A stretch of DNA of 64,000 bases from Ochromonas danica (taxonomy: Eukaryota > Sar > Chrysophyceae > Chromulinales > Chromulinaceae): positions 248,001 through 312,000 of the forward strand of contig VKHL01000012.1 of NCBI GenBank assembly GCA_015146655.1. The letters run 5' to 3'. This document shows positions 1 to 9,205 of the stretch, one piece after another (within the stretch, counting starts at the first letter, position 1; every line of letters starts with the position of its first letter). The notes under the pieces were generated by a model, which was given only the letters and a program-made list of their open reading frames with translations, did no database searches and had not been told where the DNA came from. The position numbers were made by a program, and so were the translations under genes.

Positions 1-175
1 GCAGTCACAGTTAGTCACAGTGACAGTGACAGTCACACAGTCAGTCAATACACAGTGTCAGTCAGTCAGTCAGTCAGTCACAGTCAGTGTATGAGACAGG
101 CCAGCATATCATAGCATAGCATAGCATAGCATAGCATATCATATCATATCATAGTATAGCATAGCACATGTCAGG
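1..175. repeat. Simple-sequence repeats (CAGT)n and (ATAGC/ATATC)n
   Basis: Positions 1-90 are dominated by CAGT/CAGTCA units and positions about 107-165 by ATAGC, ATATC and ATAGT units. No coding sequence is seen. The units run together without spacers, as in microsatellite DNA. Confidence 0.9.
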
Positions 176-517
176 TCAGTCTACCTCGACCAGCAGCCAG
201 CATTCTTTGATCCTCTCTCCTTTCTCCTGGTCAAGGATGCCCTTCTGAATGGCATTGTTGATGATGGCTTTGATGATCTTCACAGAGGAAGGCTTGTGGG
301 AAGCAGCAGATGGCGGAGGACCTGCGGAGGTCAAAGTCAACGCGGGTGAGGTGAGGTGAGGTGAGGTGAGGGACAAGGAGGTGGACAAATGCAGCCTACC
401 ATTCATCATGGATGAAGACTTTCCCTTCCCTCTCAAAGCTGGCCGGCACTTCCTGGACTTGCTAGTCGCTTTGCCTTCGACTTCTCTGCCTTGGCCTTGG
501 CTGTGACTTCTGGACAT
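176..517 (-). CDS. Small basic protein, unrecognised, one intron
   Basis: I do not recognise this protein. The open frame reads through, but positions 322-399 look like a 78-bp intron on the minus strand (donor GTAGGC, acceptor CCGCAG). Because 78 is a multiple of three the frame stays open either way. Spliced, the exons are 400-517 and 176-321, giving 87 residues. The N-terminal half is rich in Arg, Lys and Ser (starts MSRSHSQGQGREVEGK). The C-terminal 40 residues form a probable helical segment (SVKIIKAIINNAIQKGIL). The putative intron contains GGTGA tandem repeats, which supports its being non-coding. The downstream neighbour on the same strand is the piggyBac/TRAPPC3 block. Function unknown; the gene itself is only moderately supported. 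Confidence 0.45.
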   Translation of the reverse strand: MSRSHSQGQGREVEGKATSKSRKCRPALRGKGKSSSMMNGRLHLSTSLSLTSPHLTSPALTLTSAGPPPSAASHKPSSVKIIKAIINNAIQKGILDQEKGERIKECWLLVEVD

Positions 518-727
518 CTAGCCTAGAGATTTAGAGCTTTCAATATTTAGCAATTTAGAGATTTGGCGTCTCTTGCCTTATGATCTTATGTCTAATGAGA
601 TTGGACGATCTTATGATAACTATTTACAGCTGATAACAGATAACAGCTGTGATTAGACAGCTACTGCCTTAGCAATCTTTGAGACTAGGAGACACCAGCC
701 AACCAACAACAACAAACTACACTTAGT

Positions 728-1529
728 CTACTTCTCCTTGTATTCATCCGCCATGACATTCCGCACAGTTCCCTTGAGCTCCACGCGCAGCTCCGTGTTA
801 TCGTCTCCTTTAAGAATGTCCTTGACAAACTGACACTCCACCTGCAGCTGCACCATCTCTAGCGCACCGCGAATGACTCCAGCCAGCAGGTTGCAGTAGT
901 TCAGGTCCTGGTACTGGCTGGGTAGCTCCACGAAGTCGACCAAGGGATTGTCCGTGAAGACTAGTGTAAAGGCAGAGTTCTCCTTGTTCCATCCAGTGAC
1001 CTCCGGTGCCACTCCCAGGAACATTTTGAAAGCCACCCGTGCGATGACGTCAGCCGTGTCCTTGAAGTTCGAGCAGTTGCTCACTCCGCTCTTCGCCAGA
1101 AACTCGTCTATTAGGCGCACACCTGTAAGGCAGTAGCAAAGATGAGGGGAGCAGGGTGGGTAGGAGTGGTGGGGGTCGGTCACCTATATTGTAGCCCATC
1201 TTCTCCAGCTGCTCGTTGATCATGGAGGGCTGCTCGAAGTCCTTGATGAGCTGAGTGCACAGTCAAAGGTCACCATGGAGGCACAGTAGCGGAGGGTGGG
1301 GGAGGGGAAGGGTGTACCTGGACGATGAGTGCCCCGTAAGTCAATGTGAGCAGCTCAGCATTCTGCCAGACAAGAAGATCATCCGTTAGCAGGCAGTTAG
1401 ATGGGCAGACCACAACGAGGTGCTTACCACTTTGGTCATCTTCGACCACACCTGATCTCCTAAACGCTGATTGGCTGACTTGGCATTCATCCCCTTGACT
1501 TTGTCTTTGGGAACCGGTTCTGCTGTCAT
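728..1529 (-). CDS. TRAPPC3: TRAPP complex subunit 3 (Bet3)
   Basis: Core subunit of the TRAPP tethering complexes, which act as exchange factor for Rab1/Ypt1 in ER-Golgi and Golgi traffic. Four exons on the minus strand: 1428-1529, 1318-1362, 1184-1250 and 728-1122 (202 residues; animal TRAPPC3 is about 180). The protein shows family-typical stretches in order: NAELLTLTYGALIVQ (exon 2), MGYNIGVRLIDEFLAKSG across the third intron, then FKDTADVIARVAFKMFLG, NPLVDFVELP and LLAGVIRGALEMVQ. The usual palmitoylated Cys in the LCKDY motif is not seen; this protein has LIKDF there. Introns are 65, 67 and 61 bp with GT-AG ends, in phases 0, 0 and 1. A TTAACTTAA element lies about 30 bp upstream of the ATG. 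Confidence 0.93.
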
Positions 1530-1560
1530 GAAGGGAAACCCGTTTCTGTGATAAACACAT

Positions 1561-1569
1561 TTAACTTAA
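1561..1569. promoter_or_regulatory. TTAACTTAA element upstream of TRAPPC3
   Basis: Perfect 9-bp element 32 bp upstream of the TRAPPC3 start codon. It is one of 12 copies of TTAA(C/G)TTAA in the window, essentially all intergenic (see findings). Role inferred from position only. Confidence 0.5.
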
Positions 1570-1749
1570 GAGAACTCAGTGTGTAGACTATGTAATAATT
1601 AGACTTGACATCTAGGACAAACATCCTGTAGTTTGACTATTGTTTCTCAGACAGACTTTGGGTGGCATTGAATAGAACTTCTGAAAGTCGAGAGAAGACA
1701 CCATTTTGTGAATGTGTCTAGAAAAAAAAGAAATGTTATTTAATCTTCC

Positions 1750-2936
1750 TCATTCAAAGGCAAACAGTTCATCAGCAAGAGTCAAGCAATAACTTTTAAA
1801 TTCATAATCACTCTCATTCACCTTATGAATATCGTTGAAAGCATTAAAAGTGTTCTGTAACATTGCAGAAAACACAAAGTCATCCTGTTGGTCACACTCA
1901 CGTGAACAATCTCTTCCGCCATGGGTGAGAGGCCATTTGCGATCGCGAAGTGCTCAGTTGAGCAAATCACACAGATAATGCTTGTCAAAAGCAATGATCT
2001 TCGGCTTTCCCTTCTCGATGCACACACCCGCCCATCGCTGCACCATACTTGCCATCGGGATGGTCTTGTCATCCTTGTGGTTGAGCTGCGACTTCAAGTC
2101 CAACAGGTACGGTTTGTGGTTGCCGAGCTCCGCCATCAACTCATAGAACCATTTGTCGTGGCCCGGCTTGGAGGGGTACTTGACGATGTCGCCCGTCTCG
2201 TGTACCACGTGCCCCTCCGCGTACTCGCCAACCTCCTTCACAATTGATCGAAAGTTCTTCGAAACAGAGTCCAAGTGTTCATGCGTGATGAGAAATCCTG
2301 ATATCAGCTTTTGGTTGCGCTGACAGTCTTGCTGCTGTTGGCCGGGCAGAAGAGTGTCGAAGTGTGCAAGAGCTTCCTTAATAGCAGTCCGCAAGTTTCG
2401 CCCTCCACCTTGCTGGTGCTTACTTTAACTTGGCACCACATGCAAGCCTTGAATTCGAATCTTTACAGCTAGCATCATGTATATACGTTTTATATGAAAT
2501 CAATCTGCCTTCTTTGCGCCTCTTACGATATAGTTCCATCTCAGATCTTCTGAGAACCTTCTCTGCTTTATTTCGTCAATGAGAGATTCGTCAAAAAAAC
2601 TTGCAGAATATGTCGCAAAGAGATACAGGATTGAACTCTGTAAACGTTAGTTTTGAAACTGCTGGATCCATCTCTTTGAAGTCGTATGAGTACTGATCGA
2701 GGTCTACTACAGGAAACCAATCATCATTTTCAGCCGTTGAGAGAACCTTCTGTCTCTTTTGGTACAATTCCTCTAAGCGCTCCCGAAGTCTGTTTGAGAA
2801 ACAAAATAATAAGCCAATCATCAAAATATGTCGTCAACTAAGCTAGACTACAGTATTTCCAGCAGTTTTTCATCAAGATGGTGCAGAAATATTTGTCGAG
2901 ATAAATGCAAACAGCAACTCACCGCTTCGGAGGCAT
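1750..2936 (-). pseudogene. Decayed piggyBac-like transposase gene
   Basis: A minus-strand gene resembling a shortened piggyBac-type DDE transposase. Probable exons: 2923-2936 (MPPKR), 2527-2789, and 2412 downward. The first part has FTEFNPVSLCDIFCKFF then DESLIDEIKQRR, like the start of the piggyBac domain. Later come DIVKYPSKPGHDKW (compare KP-KWG), YLLDL, and MASMVQRWAGV followed by KIIAFDKHYL (compare VVxRWA and the DN-FFTS motif). Two breaks are visible: a run of seven T (sense) at 2593-2599 shifts frame between FCKFF and DESLID, and a TGA at 1954-1956 interrupts the frame before ALRDRKWPLTHGG, which continues open to 1750. Compared with full-length transposases the middle is too short. 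Could be a domesticated fragment. The family call rests on motif pattern only. Confidence 0.5.
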
Positions 2937-3100
2937 TTTGCACAATAGCTTTCGAAGGAAAGATAATTTAACTATATGATAACCCGATCATTTAAAGTGC
3001 AATTCCATGGAATTGGAATTGGAAAGATCCAAAAAGTCGAACGAAAGAAAACCGTGAACGAGTTTATCAGGCATATCACAGAAGATGAGTTGATTCGAAG

Positions 3101-5542
3101 ATGAGCGAAACAAACACCACCACTTCCATTCCTGACAGTCAACTGCAAGCTCTCTATGCTATTTACAATGCAACTACAGGGAGCGATTGGCGCTATAGCC
3201 ATGGCAATCCTTGGCACTTTGATAGCGACACGGTTGATCCCTGCGGGGAGGACTGGCAAGGTGTTACCTGCTGTCTTGCTTGCAATCTCACCGCATGTAT
3301 TCAAGAGGTCTGTCAACTGTCCTTGGTGGCTATGAATCTCGCTGGCTCACTGCCCCAGGAGGTGGGCAATCTCTCCTTCCTGACCACCCTGGTCATCGCA
3401 GACAATCCCCTCCTCTCAGGCAGCCTACCTCTGAGCCTGGGTAACCTTCTTTCCTTACAGCACCTAGAGTTTGTTGTCACCAGCTTAACTGGATCTCTTC
3501 CATCAAGTCTGGGTAGTCTTAAGCAGTTACAGACACTGACTATCGAGTCCAGTGCACTGCAAGGCATTATTCCCGCGGAGATCTTCCAGCTGACCTGCCT
3601 CACTGCCTTGACCCTCCAATACAACTACCTTGTTGGAAGAATTTCCTCTGCGATAGGATACTTGGATCAGCTACAGATTTTGAACCTTGGCAGCAACAGG
3701 TTGGCAGGGACCATTCCCGCGGCCATTGGCCAGCTCGTCAATCTCTCCCACCTCGACCTGTCCAGCAATCGCCTTCGAGGCACCATACCCTCCGCACTGA
3801 TGAACGACTTGCCTGACTTGCAGTATCTGGGTCTCTATTATAACTTTCTGTCTGGTAGTCTGCCGGGGGTGGGGCAGGCTGGACTGCAACTCACAGACCT
3901 GCTCCTCGAGTACAACGACCTCACTGGAACCATCCCCTCTTCGCTCTTCTTCTTACCTAATCTCACCACCTTGTCTCTCCAAAACAATCGATTGACAGGA
4001 ACTGTCCCTGACGTGTCTAGTTCATCCTCCTTGATGGCAATCTATTTGCATGACAATGGTCTCCACGGAACTATTCCTTCTTCCTTCCAATATCTACATC
4101 AATTGAAAGTCTTTTCCTTGTACAATAATATTGCTTTGAGTGGCACCATTGCCAATGAACTGGCTCGTCTCCCTGCCTTACAGTCTCTGGCTTTAAGCAA
4201 TTGCTCTTTCTCGGGCAGTCTGCCCATCGACCTCGGAGGCAATTCTTCTCTGAAAATTCTGGACCTTGGCTTCAACTTTCTTACGGGGAGTATTAAATCA
4301 TCTCTCTATGAATCCAGACTGTTAGAGGAGTTGGTTCTGCCGGGTAATTGGCTCACTGGGCAGCTCTCTCTACAGGAAGGACAATGGCTGGCCTTGACCT
4401 ATTGCATTCTAGAGTACAATTTATTCTATGGATCCATACCTACGAGCATGGGAGATTTAAGTTATGCTAACACTTTGAGTTTTGGGATGAATGCTTTCAC
4501 TGGAGTCTTTGCCGTGCAGTTGGCTAATATGTCGGCACTATACATGTTGCAGCTGCAATACAACCTCTTCACTGGCGACATGAACTTCTCACCAAATTCC
4601 ACCAATTATATCACATATTTTAACATAACTCACAATTATTTCCATGGGGAAATGTCGCGTGTAGAGGACATGGTCTTAGTGGAGGTATTCGATGTGGGGC
4701 ATAACTTGTTATCTGGCACTCTGCCTCAAGTCGTCGATCTATTGAATAATTTCTATTTCTTTGCTCAATCCAATCTGCTTCAAGGATCTATTGAAGAGTT
4801 TTTCCTGCGTGCTGTTCCTGTCAATACTCGTTATGTGGACATCAGCGACAATCAGCTGGACGGCAGCTTTCCCAGACACGTCAGTGAATATCTGTGGGGG
4901 GACGGCCTGTTATCTTTCGCTGCCATCCAGAACTGCTTTACGGGGACTATCCCTGAGAGCTTCTGCAATCTGACTTCATTGCAGGTGCTGGCTTTGGATG
5001 GTTTGTCGACAGCCAAAGCTTGTCGCAGATCCACTTTATCATCCTTGCTGCCTCAGGTGCATTCCTACACCCTGGGCAACCATGCCATCCATGGCAGCAT
5101 CCCCAAGTGCCTCTTTAGCATGCCCAAGCTCCGCACTCTCCATTTGTCAGGCAATGGATTGGAAGGCAGTATTCCTGTGGAGGAAGAGCAAGAGCTGGGA
5201 GCTTCCTTGAGCGATCTCTCTCTGTCTCACAACCAGCTGACAGGCAGCCTTCCACCTCCTTTGCGAGGAGGAAGCAGGTGGGTAAATCTAGATGTGAGCT
5301 ATAATAAGCTCAAAGGAGGACTCAGTGATAATTTCAATGAGTCAGCAGGAAACAACAATTCATCGTTCATATATTTGAATATCAATCGACTATCAGGTCG
5401 CATTCCTGGTTTCTATTATGACATATCCTCTCCAGGCAATTTGAATATGTTGAGAGGGAATTTATTCACTTGCCCAACAGTGAATATGAACAGTCACTTG
5501 CCCGAGAGAGATCCCTATCGCATGCAATACGACTGCGGGTAG
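3101..5542 (+). CDS. LRR receptor copy 1, ectodomain part
   Basis: 813 residues. After a plant-type LRR N-cap (residues about 15-60: W, PW, DPC, WQGVTC) come roughly 25 leucine-rich repeats of the LxxLxLxxNxLxGxIPxxL class, interspersed with N-glycosylation-like NxS/T sites. Such ectodomains bind ligands or partners outside the cell. No signal peptide is evident and an in-frame stop lies just upstream, so any leader would need an upstream exon. The frame ends at a TAG (5540-5542) where the paralogue at 43550-48676 continues into a transmembrane helix. The same frame beyond the TAG still encodes the homologous helix. Residues about 617-735 are almost identical in DNA to the paralogue (see findings). 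The gene may therefore be a fresh pseudogene, or the TAG is spliced out (GTAGGA is a possible donor). Confidence 0.8.
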   Translation: MSETNTTTSIPDSQLQALYAIYNATTGSDWRYSHGNPWHFDSDTVDPCGEDWQGVTCCLACNLTACIQEVCQLSLVAMNLAGSLPQEVGNLSFLTTLVIADNPLLSGSLPLSLGNLLSLQHLEFVVTSLTGSLPSSLGSLKQLQTLTIESSALQGIIPAEIFQLTCLTALTLQYNYLVGRISSAIGYLDQLQILNLGSNRLAGTIPAAIGQLVNLSHLDLSSNRLRGTIPSALMNDLPDLQYLGLYYNFLSGSLPGVGQAGLQLTDLLLEYNDLTGTIPSSLFFLPNLTTLSLQNNRLTGTVPDVSSSSSLMAIYLHDNGLHGTIPSSFQYLHQLKVFSLYNNIALSGTIANELARLPALQSLALSNCSFSGSLPIDLGGNSSLKILDLGFNFLTGSIKSSLYESRLLEELVLPGNWLTGQLSLQEGQWLALTYCILEYNLFYGSIPTSMGDLSYANTLSFGMNAFTGVFAVQLANMSALYMLQLQYNLFTGDMNFSPNSTNYITYFNITHNYFHGEMSRVEDMVLVEVFDVGHNLLSGTLPQVVDLLNNFYFFAQSNLLQGSIEEFFLRAVPVNTRYVDISDNQLDGSFPRHVSEYLWGDGLLSFAAIQNCFTGTIPESFCNLTSLQVLALDGLSTAKACRRSTLSSLLPQVHSYTLGNHAIHGSIPKCLFSMPKLRTLHLSGNGLEGSIPVEEEQELGASLSDLSLSHNQLTGSLPPPLRGGSRWVNLDVSYNKLKGGLSDNFNESAGNNNSSFIYLNINRLSGRIPGFYYDISSPGNLNMLRGNLFTCPTVNMNSHLPERDPYRMQYDCG

Positions 5543-7625
5543 GACAGTCTGAACGCAGCCTTGTTGACTTGGTTGGGTATTGTTTTCTTTCTTTGTGGAC
5601 TGGTCTATGGCTTGTTCTTCTTCTACTTTAAAGGAAGGCTGCATCCTGGTGAGGAAAACGTCAACAAGGAGCAAGTCGCAGGCAGCTCAAAAGACAAATG
5701 TCTTAGTCCAAAGAGAGGCCAAGGTCGGTTAACCAATCCACAAAAATGCATCAAGAAATGGATCTCTGAGCTGAAGTATTGGCGAGCCGACCAACAAGAG
5801 ATCTGGACTTCACGAAGACAAGAAGGGGAGAGATCATTTGACCGGATTGTCGCGCATATTTAAGGCAGGGGGCCTTCTGCATGATGTGCGAAGCGTCGCC
5901 TTCTGGATGGTCGCCTATGTGGTAAGTATGGGCAGTCTGGTCTACGGCCTTCTCACCACGTTCTATGGTTCCTACGACCAAGAGTATGCCTGGACCATCA
6001 CGGCAGCCTACTTGTCTGGCATTGAAGCAGGTGCTGTGTTGATTGTATTGTTCTTGGGTATGTTCGGATTGCTGTGCTTTTGTGTGGTTCGTTTTTTCAA
6101 CAAAGCAATTGTGACAGATGAAGAGCAACACCTGCCACACTCCTCTCCTTCCCCTCCTATTGATGCAATAGCAGATGAGGGAGATAGGTCAGTCGATTGT
6201 GATGGTTCTGAAGGGGTGATGACCGTTCACAATGAGCTTCATGCCCATCTAGACAATTCTCTCTCTGTCGACAGCATCTCCAATAATACTGCTGTCAGCA
6301 AGCCGCAGAGCCCGTTGAATTGGAAAGCTGTGGTGATGATGAAGCTGGTCATATCCCTCGTAAATGTATTGGTGGTGCTGTTGGTGAATGGTTTCTATGT
6401 CTATACCTCCTTGCAGCTGCAAAGATCGAGCGCCATGATGCTTTCTGTGGCCTTGTCTCTCTTCAAGGTCTTCTGGAGCTTGCTGGCTCAGACATGTCTT
6501 GTGCGCTTCTTGCAACCTCTGCAGCGATTGTCGAGTGAAGGAGGTCTTCACCAAGACAATGTAGGCTTCATGAGTAGTCTCATGCTATTCAATACAATTG
6601 TCGCTCCTGGTCTAGCAGCTATGATAGCGAGCTCTGACTGCTTCTATGATGTCTTCGCTTCTCCTCGTGACATCGTAGCATCTTACACATTTCAACGCTG
6701 TGTTTCGTTTGATAAAAATAGTTGTTTTGTGTTCGATGAAGCCACAGCCACGATCACTTTCACTCCGCCCTTCACCTACACATTTCAATGTGTTTCAGCC
6801 ATTCTCGTGGACTATGCCTATGTTTTCGCTTATAAATATATCCTCATTGGAGTACTCTATCCTTCATTTATTTTTCTCGTCGTGTGCTTTGATGGCATGC
6901 AGGAAGAGCAAGAGAAGACAACGATGAACATGTCTTATCGAACCTATTCTTTGTTTTGGCATAACACGAGAAACTTATTATTGCCTCCCATGTGGAGGCT
7001 ACACTATGTACATGCTGGTTCTATTGATCAGCTGTCGGCAAGAAGTCCTGCGGATGGCCCAACCCGTGTGTCATCTCTTCCCTCTTCAACCAGTGAACAG
7101 GATGAGCCTACTGTCGTCTTATTCTCTGCGGCAGAGTATTCAGTTCGTCTTGCCATGATTTTAAGCTGCTTACTGACGTTTGGCGTGGCTATTCCCTATC
7201 TTGCGGTCTTGATTGGCTTCAGCATCACTTCCAACACATACCTCATGCAAATAGGCTGGCTTCAGCAATGGAAGCATCACCTCTCGCCTGCAAGCAACGC
7301 TCGTCACAAGGTCTTGTTTGATAGAATGTGTCAACAGTGTGACCGTCTCTTCTGTTGCATACGAAGCGCATCGCTGCCTCTCTTTCTTTTCCTTCCTTTC
7401 TTCTTCTCCTATCTCCTCTTCGATGTGACAGGCGATGAAAGTGGTTGGAAGACAGGACTCTACTTTGGATTTGCACTGCTTGGGAGCTTTGTCTTCATGG
7501 CAGCAGCAGTTGTTGTTCTTGCTCTGTTTCGCATGCAGCAGGGCAGACAATCCCCACACATTGCTCGCACTGCATCCTCATTGAACAACAACAATCATCC
7601 AATCAACATCATGGAGCACCTTTAG
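5543..7625 (+). pseudogene. LRR receptor copy 1, detached multi-TM part
   Basis: Continuation of the preceding gene by comparison with its intact paralogue. Frame 2 (5543-5863) gives transmembrane helix 1 (LLTWLGIVFFLCGLVYGLFF). A frame change somewhere in 5775-5863 then leads to a long frame ending at 7625. That frame encodes about eight further hydrophobic segments with the paralogue's landmarks: FYGSYDQEYAW, SAMMLSVALSLFKVFWS, MSSLMLFNTIVAPGL, DCFYDVFASP, YAYVFAYKYILIGVLYP and YLLFDVTGDESG. No good ATG opens the second frame; the first in-frame codon of the homologous region is TTG. So there are two interruptions relative to the paralogue, one stop and one frame change. A single intron of about 230-320 bp could remove both but would also delete helix 1. 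Confidence 0.7.
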
Positions 7626-7843
7626 AGTACTCATCCTTTAGATTGAACTTCGCTTTTAACGCTTTCATCGGTGCTATTTCGTTTATCATCAAATTAAAGC
7701 AATTTGTTTGTCGGTTAACGAAACGCTCATCTTATCGATTATCTCTATGCCACAACAAAGTAAGATCATTCCAATAGAATGACAAAGCGAACTAGGTGAT
7801 CTCAAAATGGAGAGGAATTGAAAAGAAAAAGGGGAAAAGGCAA

Positions 7844-8809
7844 TTAAGCCACTGTGTTGTTCGCAGGGATGCGAACTTGAATTGGTCGTCGAAATTTCGG
7901 TGTCACCATGTCTGGCACGGAGGCGCCAATCATGGCGAGGAAGAAAGCTGGCAGTCTCTCGAAGATGAAGGGGTGCATCTGGTAGTACCGCGTGCCAAAG
8001 ACCGTTTGAGCTACAATGGGATCACCGCCAGAATACCTGGCATCTTTCTCGAAGAATCTCTTGCAGTCCTTGTCTTGATCCACTCGATCCATGGCCTCCA
8101 CCATTAACGAAGTTAATTTCTGCAGCACAGAAGGGCGGATGAGATAAGAAGATCTCCAAAACCCATAGATATGTTGACTACTGTCCATAGCTGGTAGCGA
8201 GAATCCCATTCGGATGAGCAGCACATTCCAAGCCTTAACAGCGTTCAGACCATGACTGCATTTCAATGAAGAAACGATGAAAATGTGCGGCTCTGTTTCA
8301 ACAGGAATAACGTCATAGTTCTCGTTTTGTGCCCGCTGCACTAAAGTACGTATTCTGTCCAAATTGAGTGTGGTTGTGACATGACCGTCAGCTGCGACGG
8401 ACTGCAGCACATGGCGATAGGTGCAGGTCAGCACGAAGTCCACCTCTTGGGTGAGGTTGGCCACAGAGGGAAGGAAGAGTCTGCGGTAGACCTGACTCTC
8501 CATGTAAGGAGATCTCTCGAGTCGGTAAGGCGTGATCCAGTCCTTACAATAGGCGAAGCGGTGCACGATGGCCGCGGTACGGTTGTCATGGTAAAAGATA
8601 AAGAGGTGTGTTCGTGTGCCTTTTGTGTGGACGAGTCGCTCAGTCTCTTCGTCTTTCACACATGTTAGTTCTTTAGTTGAAGGAAAGATCTTGTAATTCA
8701 GCGCTGGTGGCATCCAGTGGATGTTCTCTTCCGCTGCTCTGCCAAGTCTTGTGAAGAAGAAGAGGCAGAGAATGGGCCAAATCAGCATGACAGTCTTCAT
8801 CAATATCAT
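7844..8809 (-). CDS. Secreted or type II membrane protein, unrecognised
   Basis: 321 residues. It starts with a hydrophobic leader (MILMKTVMLIWPILCLFFFTRLG), so the product enters the secretory pathway either as a secreted protein or anchored by this helix. The remainder is globular with several Cys residues (CVKD, YCKDW, LTCTY, SLKCSH, DKDCKRF). Two N-x-T sites occur (DNRT, ANLT), plus a conserved-looking FWRSSYLIRP motif near residue 220. That layout resembles Golgi-resident glycosyltransferase-like proteins, but I cannot name a family. It is transcribed away from the NADH dehydrogenase gene, with a 396-bp divergent spacer. Confidence 0.7.
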   Translation of the reverse strand: MILMKTVMLIWPILCLFFFTRLGRAAEENIHWMPPALNYKIFPSTKELTCVKDEETERLVHTKGTRTHLFIFYHDNRTAAIVHRFAYCKDWITPYRLERSPYMESQVYRRLFLPSVANLTQEVDFVLTCTYRHVLQSVAADGHVTTTLNLDRIRTLVQRAQNENYDVIPVETEPHIFIVSSLKCSHGLNAVKAWNVLLIRMGFSLPAMDSSQHIYGFWRSSYLIRPSVLQKLTSLMVEAMDRVDQDKDCKRFFEKDARYSGGDPIVAQTVFGTRYYQMHPFIFERLPAFFLAMIGASVPDMVTPKFRRPIQVRIPANNTVA

Positions 8810-9205
8810 CGCAATTCCAGTGAGAGATAAGTTGAGTTAGATGGATGACAGTGTCATGTTCTTCTTATCAGATGGATTGATAATTGTTCTCATTGTTTCA
8901 TTCCTAACCGCTGCGCCTACTTTAAGTTGCGCTGACCGTAGAGAAGAGAGAGAGGAGAGCCAGAGAGTGGATTGATTGCTGCTGTTGATGATGTCCACCC
9001 GCTTAACATAACATTGGGGTCGATGTGGAATGATTCCATGGATTCCAGCAGTTCCACAAGGTCCCACTTCCCGATGTGTGCAGAGGGAGCTGAAAACGGA
9101 CTTTCCTCTTCCCAGGAAGTGAGTGTCGGCACTGTTACTCTTCGTTTGGCACAACTTGACTCGGAATTCTCTTGGAAGACATCGAGTAGCAGAGAGCGAG
9201 AGAGA

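Noticed and set aside
1-170. Possible CRISPR-like array
   Set aside because: Units are 4-5 bp microsatellites without spacers, in a eukaryotic genome.
1954-5542. Reassigned stop codons (in-frame TGA in the transposase, TAG in LRR copy 1)
   Set aside because: Well-recognised genes in the window end normally at TAA, TAG and TGA, so decay or splicing is the simpler explanation.
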